Shown here piece by piece: positions 34,665 to 45,100 of a DNA stretch of 64,000 bases (position 1 is the first letter of the stretch; every line of letters begins with the position of its first letter). A program made the position numbers and the translations under genes. Origin of the DNA: JBGTIS01 sp041745535 (GTDB lineage Bacteria; Bacteroidota; Bacteroidia; Cytophagales; Cyclobacteriaceae); assembly GCA_041745535.1 (NCBI GenBank), contig JBGTIS010000261.1:56168-120167 (forward strand), written 5' to 3'. The notes under the pieces were generated by a model. It had not been told where the DNA came from. It did no database searches and saw only the letters and a list, made by a program, of their open reading frames with translations.

Positions 34665-35063
34665 ATGGATACTAAAATAAATTGTGTGTTGCTGGTTGAC
34701 GATGATGAAATCACCAACTATTTGAATAAGCTTACTTTGGCCCATGTTGCCAGCAATGTTGAAGTCGCTGAAACCGCCATGGATGCCCTGCGCAAACTGG
34801 AATGTCCTGAAAATAAGAACTGCGAAATTCCCGATCTTATTCTGCTTGACCTCAACATGCCCGGATTAACTGGTTGGGACTTTATTAACGAATATAAAAA
34901 ACTCAATTTAAATAGCAATCCGGTAATTATTGTATTAACTACCTCTACCAACCCGGATGAGGCAAAACGGGCCAGCACCATTAGCGAAATTGCCGGCCTC
35001 AGAAGTAAACCACTCACTTTTGAGATGATTAATGAGATTATCCATCAGCATTTCACTTCCTAA
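34665..35063 (+). CDS. Single-domain response regulator
   Basis: A 132-residue receiver domain without output. The acidic pocket is VDDDE (about 11-15), the phosphorylated Asp is in LILLDLNMPGLTGWDF, and the switch Thr/Lys are in VLTTSTN and LRSKPLTF. The acidic cluster and LDLNMPG are typical of Bacteroidota single-domain regulators such as those associated with CheY-like or phytochrome kinases. It lies 6 bases after the kinase gene. Output must occur by protein contact. Confidence 0.9.
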   Translation: MDTKINCVLLVDDDEITNYLNKLTLAHVASNVEVAETAMDALRKLECPENKNCEIPDLILLDLNMPGLTGWDFINEYKKLNLNSNPVIIVLTTSTNPDEAKRASTISEIAGLRSKPLTFEMINEIIHQHFTS

Positions 35064-35087
35064 AACAGGTATAATAATTTAATTATT

Positions 35088-35393
35088 ATGTTAACAAAAT
35101 CGGACAAAACCAGGCAATTTATCATAGAAAAAGCGGCCCATCTGTTTAATACAAAGGGTTTTTCTGAACAATATGTGTGGGTAGAAGGCATAATTACCGA
35201 TGAAGCCGGCCGAACCGTAAAGGCTGTATTGTGGACCAGGCTCTACCATGTAAGCACCCTTACAGGCGAAAAGGCCAAACATTCGGAACATCTGATGGAG
35301 TTGTTTCCAAAAATTCTGAATGAAAATATTGATACCCGAGCAGGATTAAAAAACAGGGTGTCCCAATTAATCAGTCCGATAGTTTCTGCCTGA
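35088..35393 (+). pseudogene. Chimeric remnant: TetR-like N-terminus joined to thioesterase-like segment
   Basis: The first 25 residues (MLTKSDKTRQFIIEKAAHLF then NTKGF) match the first helix of TetR/AcrR regulators, which should continue with a helix-turn-helix. Instead the frame goes on as YVWVEGIITDEAGRTVKAVL and WTRLYHVSTLTGEK, which by eye looks like the last strands of a hot-dog (4HBT) acyl-CoA thioesterase. A deletion fusing two neighbouring genes explains this. Without the recognition helix the TetR part cannot bind DNA. It may still be translated as a 101-residue protein. Confidence 0.45.
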
Positions 35394-35477
35394 TGAGTTA
35401 TTGTTTGGCGCATTAATTTTGTTCAGAACTCAAAAGTATTATCGCGCCACCGAATCAATTGCCAAAGGATTAGAATA

Positions 35478-35506
35478 AAATCTCGGAAACTTTTTTTCCG
35501 GGATTT
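35478..35506. terminator. Hairpin between convergent genes
   Basis: AAATCTCGGAAA (35478-35489) pairs with TTTCCGGGATTT (35495-35506) with one G-U pair; a T run lies in the loop and on either side A/T-rich sequence. It is placed between the chimeric remnant and mscL, so it may serve both strands. Confidence 0.5.
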
Positions 35507-35551
35507 CTTCAATGATACAACCAGGTTGCCCTATCTGTGAACAAGAAAAAC

Positions 35552-35965
35552 CTAAACAGTTTGTTTTTGCAGAATATCTCTGATTTCTGTCAATAAGGTT
35601 TCTTCTTTGGTAAGGGGCTGAGGAGATGGCGGATTGGGTTTAGCTTCTTCTTTTCGTTCTGTTTGCTTGTAGAGCCTTACTACCATAAACACAGAAAAGG
35701 CAATAATAATAAAATCGATAATGGTTTGTATGAAAATGCCATAATTTATGGTTACCGGATCAACTCCTTCTGAACCTTTTTTTAATAACAATTTCAGTTC
35801 GGAAAAATCGACACCACCCACCATTAATCCAATGGGAGGCATTAAAATATCGTTTACCAGTGAAGTTACGATTTTGCCAAAAGCGGCTCCGATAATTACA
35901 GCCACGGCCAGGTCAATTACATTGCCCTTAATGGCAAAATCTTTAAAATCTTTGAGAATTCCCAT
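35552..35965 (-). CDS. mscL: Large-conductance mechanosensitive channel
   Basis: A 137-residue inner-membrane channel that opens under high membrane tension to release solutes during osmotic downshock. The signature [26 protein letters not shown] at residues 7-32 is the N-terminal amphipathic helix and first membrane helix; the second helix is [15 protein letters not shown] near 90-104. The charged C-terminal cytoplasmic helix is present. It stands alone on the minus strand. Confidence 0.95.
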   Translation of the reverse strand: MGILKDFKDFAIKGNVIDLAVAVIIGAAFGKIVTSLVNDILMPPIGLMVGGVDFSELKLLLKKGSEGVDPVTINYGIFIQTIIDFIIIAFSVFMVVRLYKQTERKEEAKPNPPSPQPLTKEETLLTEIRDILQKQTV

Positions 35966-36228
35966 AATAGTTTGTTTTATGTGTAAAGTCGACGGATTGA
36001 ATTAAAGAAAAAAAAACCAAAATCAGAAACATTATTTTACCTTGACAATACCTATATTTAATAGGGTTAAGGTGATTTTCATAAAAGAGTAATAATATAC
36101 TATAACAGGCGCATAGGTTATTTATTAATGTTTATTCCAACCTATTTTGTTAATATTGTAAAACCAACTTACCCATTACTTCTTATATTTTATTATCAGT
36201 AATTCCTTCTGTTAAATAATTTAATCGG

Positions 36229-37797
36229 ATGAACATAGTATTCAGAATTTTTACAATCGTTTGCATCCCGTTTTTATTAAATTGTACTACCTCACAAACC
36301 GAATCCGGCACTGCGTTAGAAGCGGAAGATTATTGGCCCAATGCGGTGTTTTATGAGATCTTTGTGCAGGCCTTTTACGACTCCGATGGCGATGGCATTG
36401 GGGATATCAATGGCATGACCGCCAAACTCGATTATCTGAAAGATTTGGGAATTCATGGCATTTGGCTTATGCCCATCAGTCCGTCGCCTTCTTATCACAA
36501 ATATGATGTTACTGATTATAAGGATATCCACCCCGATTATGGCACCCTCGACGATTTTAAAAAATTTATAAAAGAGGCGCATGCTCGGGATATAAAAGTA
36601 ATTGTGGATTTGGTAGTAAACCATTCCTCCAGCGATCACCCCTGGTTTAAGGCAGCGGTAGCTGATAAAAACAGCCCGTACCGCGATTACTATGTATGGG
36701 CCAATAGAGATTCAGTAGCGGACGAAATCGCCAAAAAAGAAATTACTCTCGATTCAGATAACATCAACCAATGGCACGATGCAGCCGGAAATGACGAAGT
36801 GTACTATGGTTTTTTTATTGCTGGTATGCCCGACCTCAACTATGATAACCCAAAAGTACGACAGGAAATATTCGACATCGGAAAATTCTGGCTGAATGAG
36901 GTAGGCATTGATGGGTTCCGGCTTGATGCTGCCCGTCATATTTTCCCAGACGAAAGGGCCGCTGACAATCATGCCTGGTGGATACAATTCCGGCAGGAAA
37001 TGATGAAAGCCAAACCCGATGTGTTTCTGGTAGGGGAGGTATGGGCTGATGCCGAAACGGTAGCGCCGTATATGGCAGGGTTAAACGCGTTGTTCAATTT
37101 TGATTTAGGATATGCCATTACCAAAACGGTACAGCAGGAAAATGATTCGTCGTTGATACAACGCTTAAAAGAAATCAGAGATTTTTACCAATCGGTGAAC
37201 CCCGAATTTATTGATGCTACATTTCTGACCAACCACGATCAGAACCGGATTATGAGTGTGCTGGATGATAATGAAAATAAGGAAAGAATGGCCGCGGCTT
37301 TATTGCTCACCTTACCAGGCGCTCCCTTTATTTACTATGGGGAAGAAATTGGTATGGAAGGCATGAAGCCCGATGAACACATCCGTGAACCATTTGTGTG
37401 GGAACCCGGCGATGCCAAAGGTGAGGCGCGCTGGATTGAGCCTACCTACAGTACTGAAGAAAAGGTGGTTCCGGCAAGTGTTCAGATAAAGGAGGAACAG
37501 TCGTTGCTCAACTTTTATAAAACCCTGATTCATACACGCGACGCATCGCCCATACTTTCACTCGGCCAACTTGATACCACTGGTTTGAATTCGCCTGGTT
37601 TGTCTTCATTTTACAGAATCTATCAGTCCGACACATTATTGGTAATTCATAATCTCAGCAACGAACCTATTTCTTTTGATAGGTCCGAAGCAATAAACCG
37701 TTTCCCTGAAGTATATTTTACTACCAGTGAAAGCTTCAGCGTAAATACAGAACAGCCAGAACTTCCACCATACAGTACCGTCATATTATCAAAATAA
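36229..37797 (+). CDS. GH13 alpha-amylase family lipoprotein
   Basis: A 522-residue glycoside hydrolase expected to act on alpha-1,4 glucans or short maltooligosaccharides, anchored as a lipoprotein (lipobox LLNC, Cys19). GH13 regions are complete: DLVVNHSS, GFRLDAARH with the nucleophile D233, LVGEVWAD with the acid/base E270, and FLTNHDQNR with H336 and D337. A GPH-like transporter gene follows after 22 bases, so the pair probably takes up and degrades the same oligosaccharides. Confidence 0.92.
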   Translation: MNIVFRIFTIVCIPFLLNCTTSQTESGTALEAEDYWPNAVFYEIFVQAFYDSDGDGIGDINGMTAKLDYLKDLGIHGIWLMPISPSPSYHKYDVTDYKDIHPDYGTLDDFKKFIKEAHARDIKVIVDLVVNHSSSDHPWFKAAVADKNSPYRDYYVWANRDSVADEIAKKEITLDSDNINQWHDAAGNDEVYYGFFIAGMPDLNYDNPKVRQEIFDIGKFWLNEVGIDGFRLDAARHIFPDERAADNHAWWIQFRQEMMKAKPDVFLVGEVWADAETVAPYMAGLNALFNFDLGYAITKTVQQENDSSLIQRLKEIRDFYQSVNPEFIDATFLTNHDQNRIMSVLDDNENKERMAAALLLTLPGAPFIYYGEEIGMEGMKPDEHIREPFVWEPGDAKGEARWIEPTYSTEEKVVPASVQIKEEQSLLNFYKTLIHTRDASPILSLGQLDTTGLNSPGLSSFYRIYQSDTLLVIHNLSNEPISFDRSEAINRFPEVYFTTSESFSVNTEQPELPPYSTVILSK

Positions 37798-37819
37798 TCA
37801 TTAATCCTGAAGTTGAATT

Positions 37820-39364
37820 ATGGATATCAAGGAAACCTTTGTAGAGAACAAGCCTCGATTAGACAAACCCAGGCTGAGTTTTTGGCAAATATGGAATATG
37901 AGCTTTGGCTTTTTGGGAATCCAGTTTGGATTTGCCCTGCAAAACGCGAATGTAAGCCGGATTTTTGAAACCTTAGGCGCCAACGTAGATGATATTCCGA
38001 TTTTGTGGGTAGCGGCACCGGTAACCGGCTTGCTGATCCAACCCATTATCGGATATTTTAGCGATAAAACCTGGACCCGGCTGGGAAGAAGAAGGCCCTT
38101 CTTTTTAGCCGGAGCTTTGTTAGCTTCCTTTGCACTGATTGTTATGCCCAATTCTCCTGTACTCTGGATAGCCGCTGGTACCCTTTGGCTGATGGATGCC
38201 TCTATCAATATATCTATGGAACCTTTTCGGGCTTTTGTAGGCGATTTGCTTCCTTCCGCACAGCGGACACAGGGGTTTGCCATGCAAAGCTTTTTTATCG
38301 GATTGGGAGCTGTGGTGGCTTCGGCGCTTCCTTATATCATTACCAATTGGTTTGGCATCGCCAACACGGCCCCTGCTGGCGAAATTCCACCTTCAGTAAA
38401 GTTTTCTTTTTATATAGGTGCCTTTGCTTTTTTATCGGCTGTGGTCTGGACGGTGGTATCTTCCAAGGAATATTCTCCTGAAGAACTTCAGCAGTATGAT
38501 ACTGCCCAACATACACATGCGCCCAGACCTGACCTGTCCGTTTCCGGAAAATCTCTCATCAGGAAAGGCTTATATTGGTTCATAGGAGGATTAATCCTAA
38601 GCGCTGTTATTTTCTATTACACCGAAGAAAAGGGATTGTACATATTTTCAGCAGGATGCGTTTTTTTTGGCCTGGTACAAATAGTAGCTGGCCTGCTGAT
38701 GCAAAATGGTAAGACTGAGAATGGATTTGTAGAGGTAATTACAGACCTGAACCACATGCCCAAAACCATGGGGCAACTGGCCCTGGTTCAGTTTTTTTCC
38801 TGGTTTGCCCTGTTTTCTATGTGGATTTACACCACGGCAGCGGTTACCAAGCATATTTACGGCACCGAAGATCCAACCTCCGCTTTGTACAACGAAGGGG
38901 CCGACTGGGTAGGTATTTGTTTTGCCGCCTACAATGGCTTTGCCGCTTTAGTTGCTTTTGCGCTTCCTCCTTTGGCCCATATTACCAGCCGCAAAACGGT
39001 TCACATGCTGGCGTTATTTGCTGGTGGGGTTGGTCTGGCCTCTTTTTATATAATCCAGAACCCTAATTTGATTATCGTGTCGATGATAGGCGTCGGTATT
39101 GCCTGGGCCAGTATCTTGTCTATGCCGTATGCGATTCTGGCCGGATCGTTGCCCGCCCATAAAATGGGGGTGTATATGGGCATATTTAACTTTTTCATTG
39201 TAATTCCACAAATTACGGCAGCCGCCATATTGGGCTATATTACTAAGAATATTTTTCATGGCGAGGCAATTCTGTCGCTGGTTACAGGCGGCGTGGCCAT
39301 GGTGCTGGCAGGAGTGCTGGTATTGTTTGTAAAAGACGAAGATGATGTGACTAGAAGTATCTGA
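37820..39364 (+). CDS. MFS sugar transporter (SLC45/GPH-like)
   Basis: A 514-residue transporter with about twelve membrane helices. The N-terminal half carries NMSFGFLGIQFGFALQNAN and GYFSDKTWTRLGRRRPFFL, the conserved loop 2-3 motif of the sucrose/maltose-type SLC45 and GPH permeases. It is inferred to import oligosaccharides with protons or sodium. Its gene follows the amylase by 22 bases, an arrangement common in Bacteroidota. Downstream lies the inverted-repeat element at 39443. Confidence 0.88.
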   Translation: MDIKETFVENKPRLDKPRLSFWQIWNMSFGFLGIQFGFALQNANVSRIFETLGANVDDIPILWVAAPVTGLLIQPIIGYFSDKTWTRLGRRRPFFLAGALLASFALIVMPNSPVLWIAAGTLWLMDASINISMEPFRAFVGDLLPSAQRTQGFAMQSFFIGLGAVVASALPYIITNWFGIANTAPAGEIPPSVKFSFYIGAFAFLSAVVWTVVSSKEYSPEELQQYDTAQHTHAPRPDLSVSGKSLIRKGLYWFIGGLILSAVIFYYTEEKGLYIFSAGCVFFGLVQIVAGLLMQNGKTENGFVEVITDLNHMPKTMGQLALVQFFSWFALFSMWIYTTAAVTKHIYGTEDPTSALYNEGADWVGICFAAYNGFAALVAFALPPLAHITSRKTVHMLALFAGGVGLASFYIIQNPNLIIVSMIGVGIAWASILSMPYAILAGSLPAHKMGVYMGIFNFFIVIPQITAAAILGYITKNIFHGEAILSLVTGGVAMVLAGVLVLFVKDEDDVTRSI

Positions 39365-39442
39365 TTTTACTTAAAAATGGATACTTTGCCAATTGCTGAA
39401 TGAGAAATTAATTTTGCCATTATTGAGGCAGAATAGGTGATG

Positions 39443-39635
39443 AGTGCATCGTAAACTAAGTTTTCAATTGTTTGTCATCCGGCGATGAGCGTGCCGAGCG
39501 CATGCGAAGTATCCGTGCGGCGTCCGCCTAAGTATAACGAATACTTTTATAGCTCGTTTGCCGCTTATATGCTTTTGTTCCACAGCGGCGTTCCTCAGCA
39601 TTACAAATGCTCAATTATTTAGTTTACGATGCACT
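39443..39635. mobile_element. 193-base MITE-like element with 17-base terminal inverted repeats
   Basis: AGTGCATCGTAAACTAA (39443-39459) is the exact reverse complement of 39619-39635. The interior is more GC-rich than its surroundings and holds GTCATCCGGCGATGAGCG and GCGAAGTATCC, wording of the dispersed repeats common in Bacteroidota, plus a hairpin AAGTAT/ATACTT. It has no coding capacity and may be a miniature inverted-repeat transposable element or a transcribed hairpin. Confidence 0.6.
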
Positions 39636-39652
39636 TATAATGATGTTCGCGA

Positions 39653-40549
39653 TTACTTTTTATTAAGGTAATCGTAAATCATTTTGGATACGGTAGCCAG
39701 GGTTTCTACGCCTTTCCGCTCATCTTCCAGGTCGGCAGAAAGCAATACCAATACGTACTCCCGGCCATCGGGCAAGTATACAATGCCCGAATCGTGATGC
39801 AGACCGGTAATCCAGCCGGTTTTGTGTGCTACCTGTACTTCTTTCGGTAATTTTCCAGGAATGATTTCATTAAATTCCTGCTCCAGCAAAATTTGAATCA
39901 TGGTATCGCAGGCGGCTGGATTTACAATTTTCTTTTCAGCCAGATATTCATACAATACCATCAAATCGTAAGCGGTGGTGGTATTGCTTAATCCTTGCTC
40001 ATAGGCCTTGGTGTCCTCCACACCACGCAATACCTGAATGTCATGTGCCCCCATATCGCGTAGGGTTTGGGTTACCTGTGGAGCGCCTACCAATTCTATA
40101 ATAAGATTGGTAGCCAGGTTACTGCTAGAAATAATCATAGCATGGGTAAGGTTTCTAATGGTTTCCTTCTGCCCAATAATGTTATATAAATCCGGGTAGG
40201 AATCATCGTGCAGGTTGAGTACATATTTACTGCTGTCTACAATGCTTTGGAATGAATTTTTAACTAAAATAGAGTCATCCAGATCAAATTTTCCTGCTGC
40301 GGCTTGCTTATACACTTCTAACAGTACCGGCGTTTTCATGGTGCTGGCGGCATGAAAGGTTGTATGTGCATTAATAAAAAGTGTATCCGCGGCGTTAGCC
40401 AGATTTTTAAAGGCTACGGCAAAATTTCCCCGCGTTATACTGAATTCGGCGTTAATTTCTTTTTTTAATTCGGATAGCGTGTCTGTTTTTTCCGCCGTAC
40501 AGGAAAACATCACAAAAAAAATTAGCAGGTAAAAAAAAATTCTCATCAT
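39653..40549 (-). CDS. Class A beta-lactamase-like serine hydrolase, lipoprotein
   Basis: A 298-residue protein with the serine beta-lactamase motifs: SxxK as STMK at 69-72, SxN as SSN at 142-144, and KTG at 243-245, with E178 in GVEDTKAY as a possible general base. A lipobox (MFSC, Cys17) indicates membrane attachment. The start uses ATG at 40549; a TTG at 40558 would add three residues. It could hydrolyse beta-lactams or be a related D,D-peptidase-like hydrolase; resistance is not claimed. Confidence 0.8.
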   Translation of the reverse strand: MMRIFFYLLIFFVMFSCTAEKTDTLSELKKEINAEFSITRGNFAVAFKNLANAADTLFINAHTTFHAASTMKTPVLLEVYKQAAAGKFDLDDSILVKNSFQSIVDSSKYVLNLHDDSYPDLYNIIGQKETIRNLTHAMIISSSNLATNLIIELVGAPQVTQTLRDMGAHDIQVLRGVEDTKAYEQGLSNTTTAYDLMVLYEYLAEKKIVNPAACDTMIQILLEQEFNEIIPGKLPKEVQVAHKTGWITGLHHDSGIVYLPDGREYVLVLLSADLEDERKGVETLATVSKMIYDYLNKK

Positions 40550-40790
40550 ACAGTTCAAATATGGAGTTAGTTTAGAGTTGGATAAGCAGGTGGCTAAGTT
40601 AAATTATACCGGCAGAAATTCTTTTGTTTCAAACCCTGATTTTCCTGGTTGGTCTATAAAACAAAGTATTTCGTCTATTTATAAATAAAATCAAGCGCTC
40701 TAAACCTAAATTTGCGTTATAGTGTACAGCTGGCTTTGTGGGGTATGCCATTATTTCTGTTAAACTTATCTTAATTTTATAATTTCAACG

Positions 40791-40798
40791 TATTTTTG
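40791..40798 (+). promoter_or_regulatory. TATTTTTG -7 element upstream of the RND operon
   Basis: Exact TAnnTTTG match 51 bases before the adaptor start codon. No clear -33 partner. Confidence 0.4.
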
Positions 40799-40849
40799 AG
40801 TAATCAAAAAAAGGTGTTTTGCCTGTTTTAAATAACTGTATTAACCCTC

Positions 40850-42031
40850 ATGCATCGAAAGAAAATTTTTATCGCTGTAATTATCATTGTAATTCTGGTT
40901 TCGGGGTATTTATTAAAAGATTATTTCGCTAACCTCAAAGAATTGCCCAACCAAAAGCCTCCGGTGGTATCTGCCAATTATGTGCGGGTAAGTGAAGTTC
41001 AGTACGAGAACATTGAAACCGAAATTGTGGCCTTTGGCCGCGTTACCTCTTCCCATTCGTTAAACATTATCGCGGAAGTGGGCGGCAGGCTGCTGCCCGG
41101 GCAGGTAGCCTTTAAACCCGGTGAAAATTTTCGGAAGGGTCAGGTATTATTCAGAATTTATGATGCGGAAGCACGTTTAACTTTACAATCCCGAAAAAGC
41201 GAGTTTCTCAATCAGATCGTATCCATTTTGCCGGACATGAAAATTGATTTTAATGATAATTACGAAGCCTGGCAGCAGTATTTTGATCAGATAGAGATAG
41301 ACAAGCCCCTTCAGGAGTTTCCTGAACCTAAAAGTACCAAAGAAAAAACTTTTCTGGCTACCCGAAATATTTTGCGAGACTTTTATTCTATCAGAAGCTC
41401 GGAAGAAAACCTGAGAAAATACACCATTTACGCACCCTACGATGGTAGCATTACCGCGGTAAACCTGGAAGTCGGCACAATTGTGAACCCGGGGTCCAAC
41501 ATCGCCAGTATTATTCGCACCGATGAACTGGAACTGGAGGTTCCGGTAGAAGTAAAAAACATCAAATGGATTGTTGAAGGTGTGCCCGTAATGGTAATGT
41601 CGGAAGATGAAGGGCGGTCGTGGCAGGGAATTATTGAAAGAATTGGCGATTATGTAGACCCAACTTCGCAATCTATTAATGTCTATATCAGTCTGGATGC
41701 TTCCCAAAATCCGGGTTTGTACGATGGCCTGTATCTAAAAGCAATCATTGAGGGCAGTACCCTGGAGAATGCGCTGGAAGTGCCCCGCCGCACCCTGATG
41801 AACGATAACCAGGTATTTGTGGTAGAAAACGGAACGTTAAAAGCCAAGAAAGTAAATATTCAGAAAATTAACCGGGATAATGTATTGATCAATGGGCTGA
41901 CCATTGGCGACAGTCTGGTGCTGGAAGCGCCGGTAAATGCTTTCGAAAACATGAAAGTATCGGTATTTAAAGGGGAAAAAAAGCAGCAAAAGCCAGACAG
42001 TACCGATACCATAATGGGTGAACGTAATTAA
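40850..42031 (+). CDS. RND efflux periplasmic adaptor (HlyD/MFP family)
   Basis: A 393-residue adaptor with an N-terminal membrane anchor (KIFIAVIIIVILVSGYLL). The lipoyl-like half motifs are HSLNIIAEVGGRLLPGQVAFKPGENFRKGQVLFR and later YDGSITAVNLEVGTIVNPGSNIASI, with a short coiled coil between (about 100-190) and beta-barrel and membrane-proximal domains after. It bridges the pump and the outer-membrane channel. First gene of a three-gene operon with 74 and 33-48 base spacings. Confidence 0.88.
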   Translation: MHRKKIFIAVIIIVILVSGYLLKDYFANLKELPNQKPPVVSANYVRVSEVQYENIETEIVAFGRVTSSHSLNIIAEVGGRLLPGQVAFKPGENFRKGQVLFRIYDAEARLTLQSRKSEFLNQIVSILPDMKIDFNDNYEAWQQYFDQIEIDKPLQEFPEPKSTKEKTFLATRNILRDFYSIRSSEENLRKYTIYAPYDGSITAVNLEVGTIVNPGSNIASIIRTDELELEVPVEVKNIKWIVEGVPVMVMSEDEGRSWQGIIERIGDYVDPTSQSINVYISLDASQNPGLYDGLYLKAIIEGSTLENALEVPRRTLMNDNQVFVVENGTLKAKKVNIQKINRDNVLINGLTIGDSLVLEAPVNAFENMKVSVFKGEKKQQKPDSTDTIMGERN

Positions 42032-42105
42032 CCGGTCATCTTAATTAATTGAATTGCTTTCTGCCAGTATTTATTGGAAATAACTCCAGATAAAACAATC
42101 TAATC

Positions 42106-45100
42106 ATGCGTAGTATCATAGAATTTTTTGTCAAATATCCCATCTGGGCAAATTCTATCCTGTTTTTAATTCTCATTTTTGGTACACTGGGATTTTTGGA
42201 TATTCCCATGTCGTTTTTTCCGGAACTGGCTCCCCGCGAAATTACCGTACGGGTGAGCTATCCCGGTGCCTCTCCTGAAGAAATGGAGGAAGGGATAACT
42301 ACCAAAATAGAAGAAGCCCTGAAAGGGATTACCGGTATAGAAGAGGTAACCTCAGTTTCAACGGAAAACACAGCTTCCATTGAAATTGAAACCCGGCAGG
42401 AATATGATATTGACGAGGTGCTGATGGAAGTGAAAAACGCGGTAGACGGTATCAATTCTTATCCTGAAAACGCGGAAAAACCTGTGGTTTTCAAGGAACG
42501 GTCCAGCGGAAGTTCACGGGCCGCCTTTTTAACGCTTCGGGGTAACGTGGATATGCGCACCCTGAAAGAAAAAGCGGAATTAATAGAGGATGATCTGCTG
42601 AATTCAGGAATTGTTTCACAGGTCAATATTTTTGGCTATCCGAACCTAGAGATTTCAATAGAAGTACCGGAGGAAAATTTATCCCGTTACGGACTCACCT
42701 TTACCCAGGTGGCCAATGCCGTTCGTTCCAACAACCGCGATATTTCCGGCGGCTCCATCAAAACCGCTGAAGAAGAAATCAGAATACGGGCCAACGCCAA
42801 GGAGAATGCACCCGAAGAAATTGGCAGGATTATCCTGCGGGCCAATACCGATGGCAGCAACCTGCTGCTGCGCGACATCGGGACCATAAAAATGCAGTTT
42901 GCCGATACCCCCAACAAAGTGTATTCCAATGGCCAGCGCTCTGTTTCTTTCAATATTGAAAAATTGCCAGAGGAAGACCTGCAGGATATTTCTGCTTACC
43001 TGAATGAATATATCGATGAATTTAATTCGCAGAACCAGAATTTTGAGCTTTTTGCCAGTTTTGATTTCAATACCATTCTGCAGCAAAGGGTAAGCCTGCT
43101 GGTAAGTAACGGTGGCATAGGCCTGATTCTGGTACTGGTTTGCCTGGGTTTGTTCCTGAGCCTTCGGCTTTCATTATGGGTGGCGTTAGGCATTCCCATC
43201 TCATTTCTGGGCATGTTCATCGTAGGAAATATGGCCGGCATTACCATTAACATGTTGTCATTATTTGGAATGATCCTCGTAGTGGGTATTCTGGTGGACG
43301 ATGGCATTGTGATCGCCGAAAATATTTATACCCATGCTGAAAAAGGAAAAAGTCCTATTAAAGCAGCGATTGACGGCACGGTAGAAGTGATGCCTGCTGT
43401 GTTCACTTCTGTAATTACCACTATTATTGCCTTTATTCCACTAATGTTGCTTGATAATGATGGATTTACCAACGAAATGTCTATTGTGGTAATTGCCTGC
43501 CTGGCTTTTTCGCTGGTGGAAGCTTTTTTTGTATTGCCTTCTCACCTTTCTTCCGGAAAAGCCTTGCTGAAAGGTGGCGGAAAGGTAAAGAAAGACCGCA
43601 TCCGGGGAGGTTTGGACAAAGGAATTAAATTTTTAAGGGATAATATTTATGGTACCGCGCTGAAATGGATTATACGGTGGCGGTGGATAAGTTTTGTGAT
43701 TCCGTTTTTTATTTTACTGGTCGTATTGGGCATGTTCCAGGGTGGCGTAATCAAATCCACATTTTTCCCCTCAGTACCTTTCGATAATTTTAATGTATCG
43801 CTGGCGCTGAAACCCGGTACCCGGGAAGATATTACCGAACGGTACCTGCAGGAATTTCAGGCGAAAGTATGGGAAGTGAATGAAGATATAAAAAAGCGGC
43901 GGGGCAACGATGAGTCGCTGATAGAAACGGTTACCCTTTCGGTGGGCAGCACAGGGAACCGTGGCGCCAGTGCCGACCGCGGCAGCCATACGGGCAATCT
44001 TCAGATCGATTTTATTGATATGGAAGATGTGGAAGATATTTCCAGTTTTGAGGTGGCCAATATGGTACGGGAGAAAATTGGAAATGTACCCGAAGCGGAG
44101 AAATTCGCGGTAGGCGGTCAAAACCGCTTTGGCACCCCGTTTTCACTGGCGCTGTTAAGTAAAGATATGGAAAGGCTCAATGCTGCGGAAGAGGAAATAA
44201 AAGCGGAGTTGGAAAACCTACCCTCATTGAAAGACATTACACAAAACACGGCCACCGGCCAGCGGGAATTGCAGTTCAAGCTAAAACCCCAGGCCTATTT
44301 CCTGGGATTTTCGCAGGCCGATATCACGCAGCAGATCCGGCAGGGATTTTTTGGTGAGGAAGCCCAGCGGCTCATGATTGGTGACGACGAAGTGCGGGTA
44401 TGGGTGCGTTATCCGGAAAACGACCGCTTAACCATTTCGCAGCTCGAGTCCATGAAAATAAAAGATGCGACAGGCAATGAATACCCCTTATTGGAACTGG
44501 CGGATTACACCATCGAACGGGGAGTAATTAATATCAACCATTTTAATGGCAAGCGTGAAATCCGCATAGAGGCTGACCTGGTGGATCCTTACGAACCGGT
44601 ACCGCCTATCATCGAAAAAGTCAGGAATGAAATTTTACCGCCTATTCTTGAAAAATATCCGGGTGTGACCTATTCTTTTGAAGGACAGCAGCGGCGTACC
44701 CAGCGGACAGCCAGTTCATTTATGAGAATATTTCCGGTAGCCTTTATCATGATGATTCTCACCATTGCCCTCTCTTTCCGCTCGTTGTATCAGGCTATCT
44801 TAATTTTGTTGCTGATACCCCTCGGATTAGTTTGCGCTGCCATTGGACACTGGATTCACGCACAGCCCATTTCTATCCTGAGTGTGTATGGAATGATTGC
44901 CCTGTCGGGCGTAATTATTAACGACGCGGTAGTCATGCTGGATAAATATAACCGAAACCTACAGGAAGGCATGTTGGTGGAAGAAGCCGCCTTTGATGCC
45001 GGCGTATCACGTTTCCGTGCTATTTTGCTTACTTCCATTACTACGGTGGCCGGTTTATATCCGCTGATTCTGGAAAAAAGCTTTCAGGCACAATTCCTGA

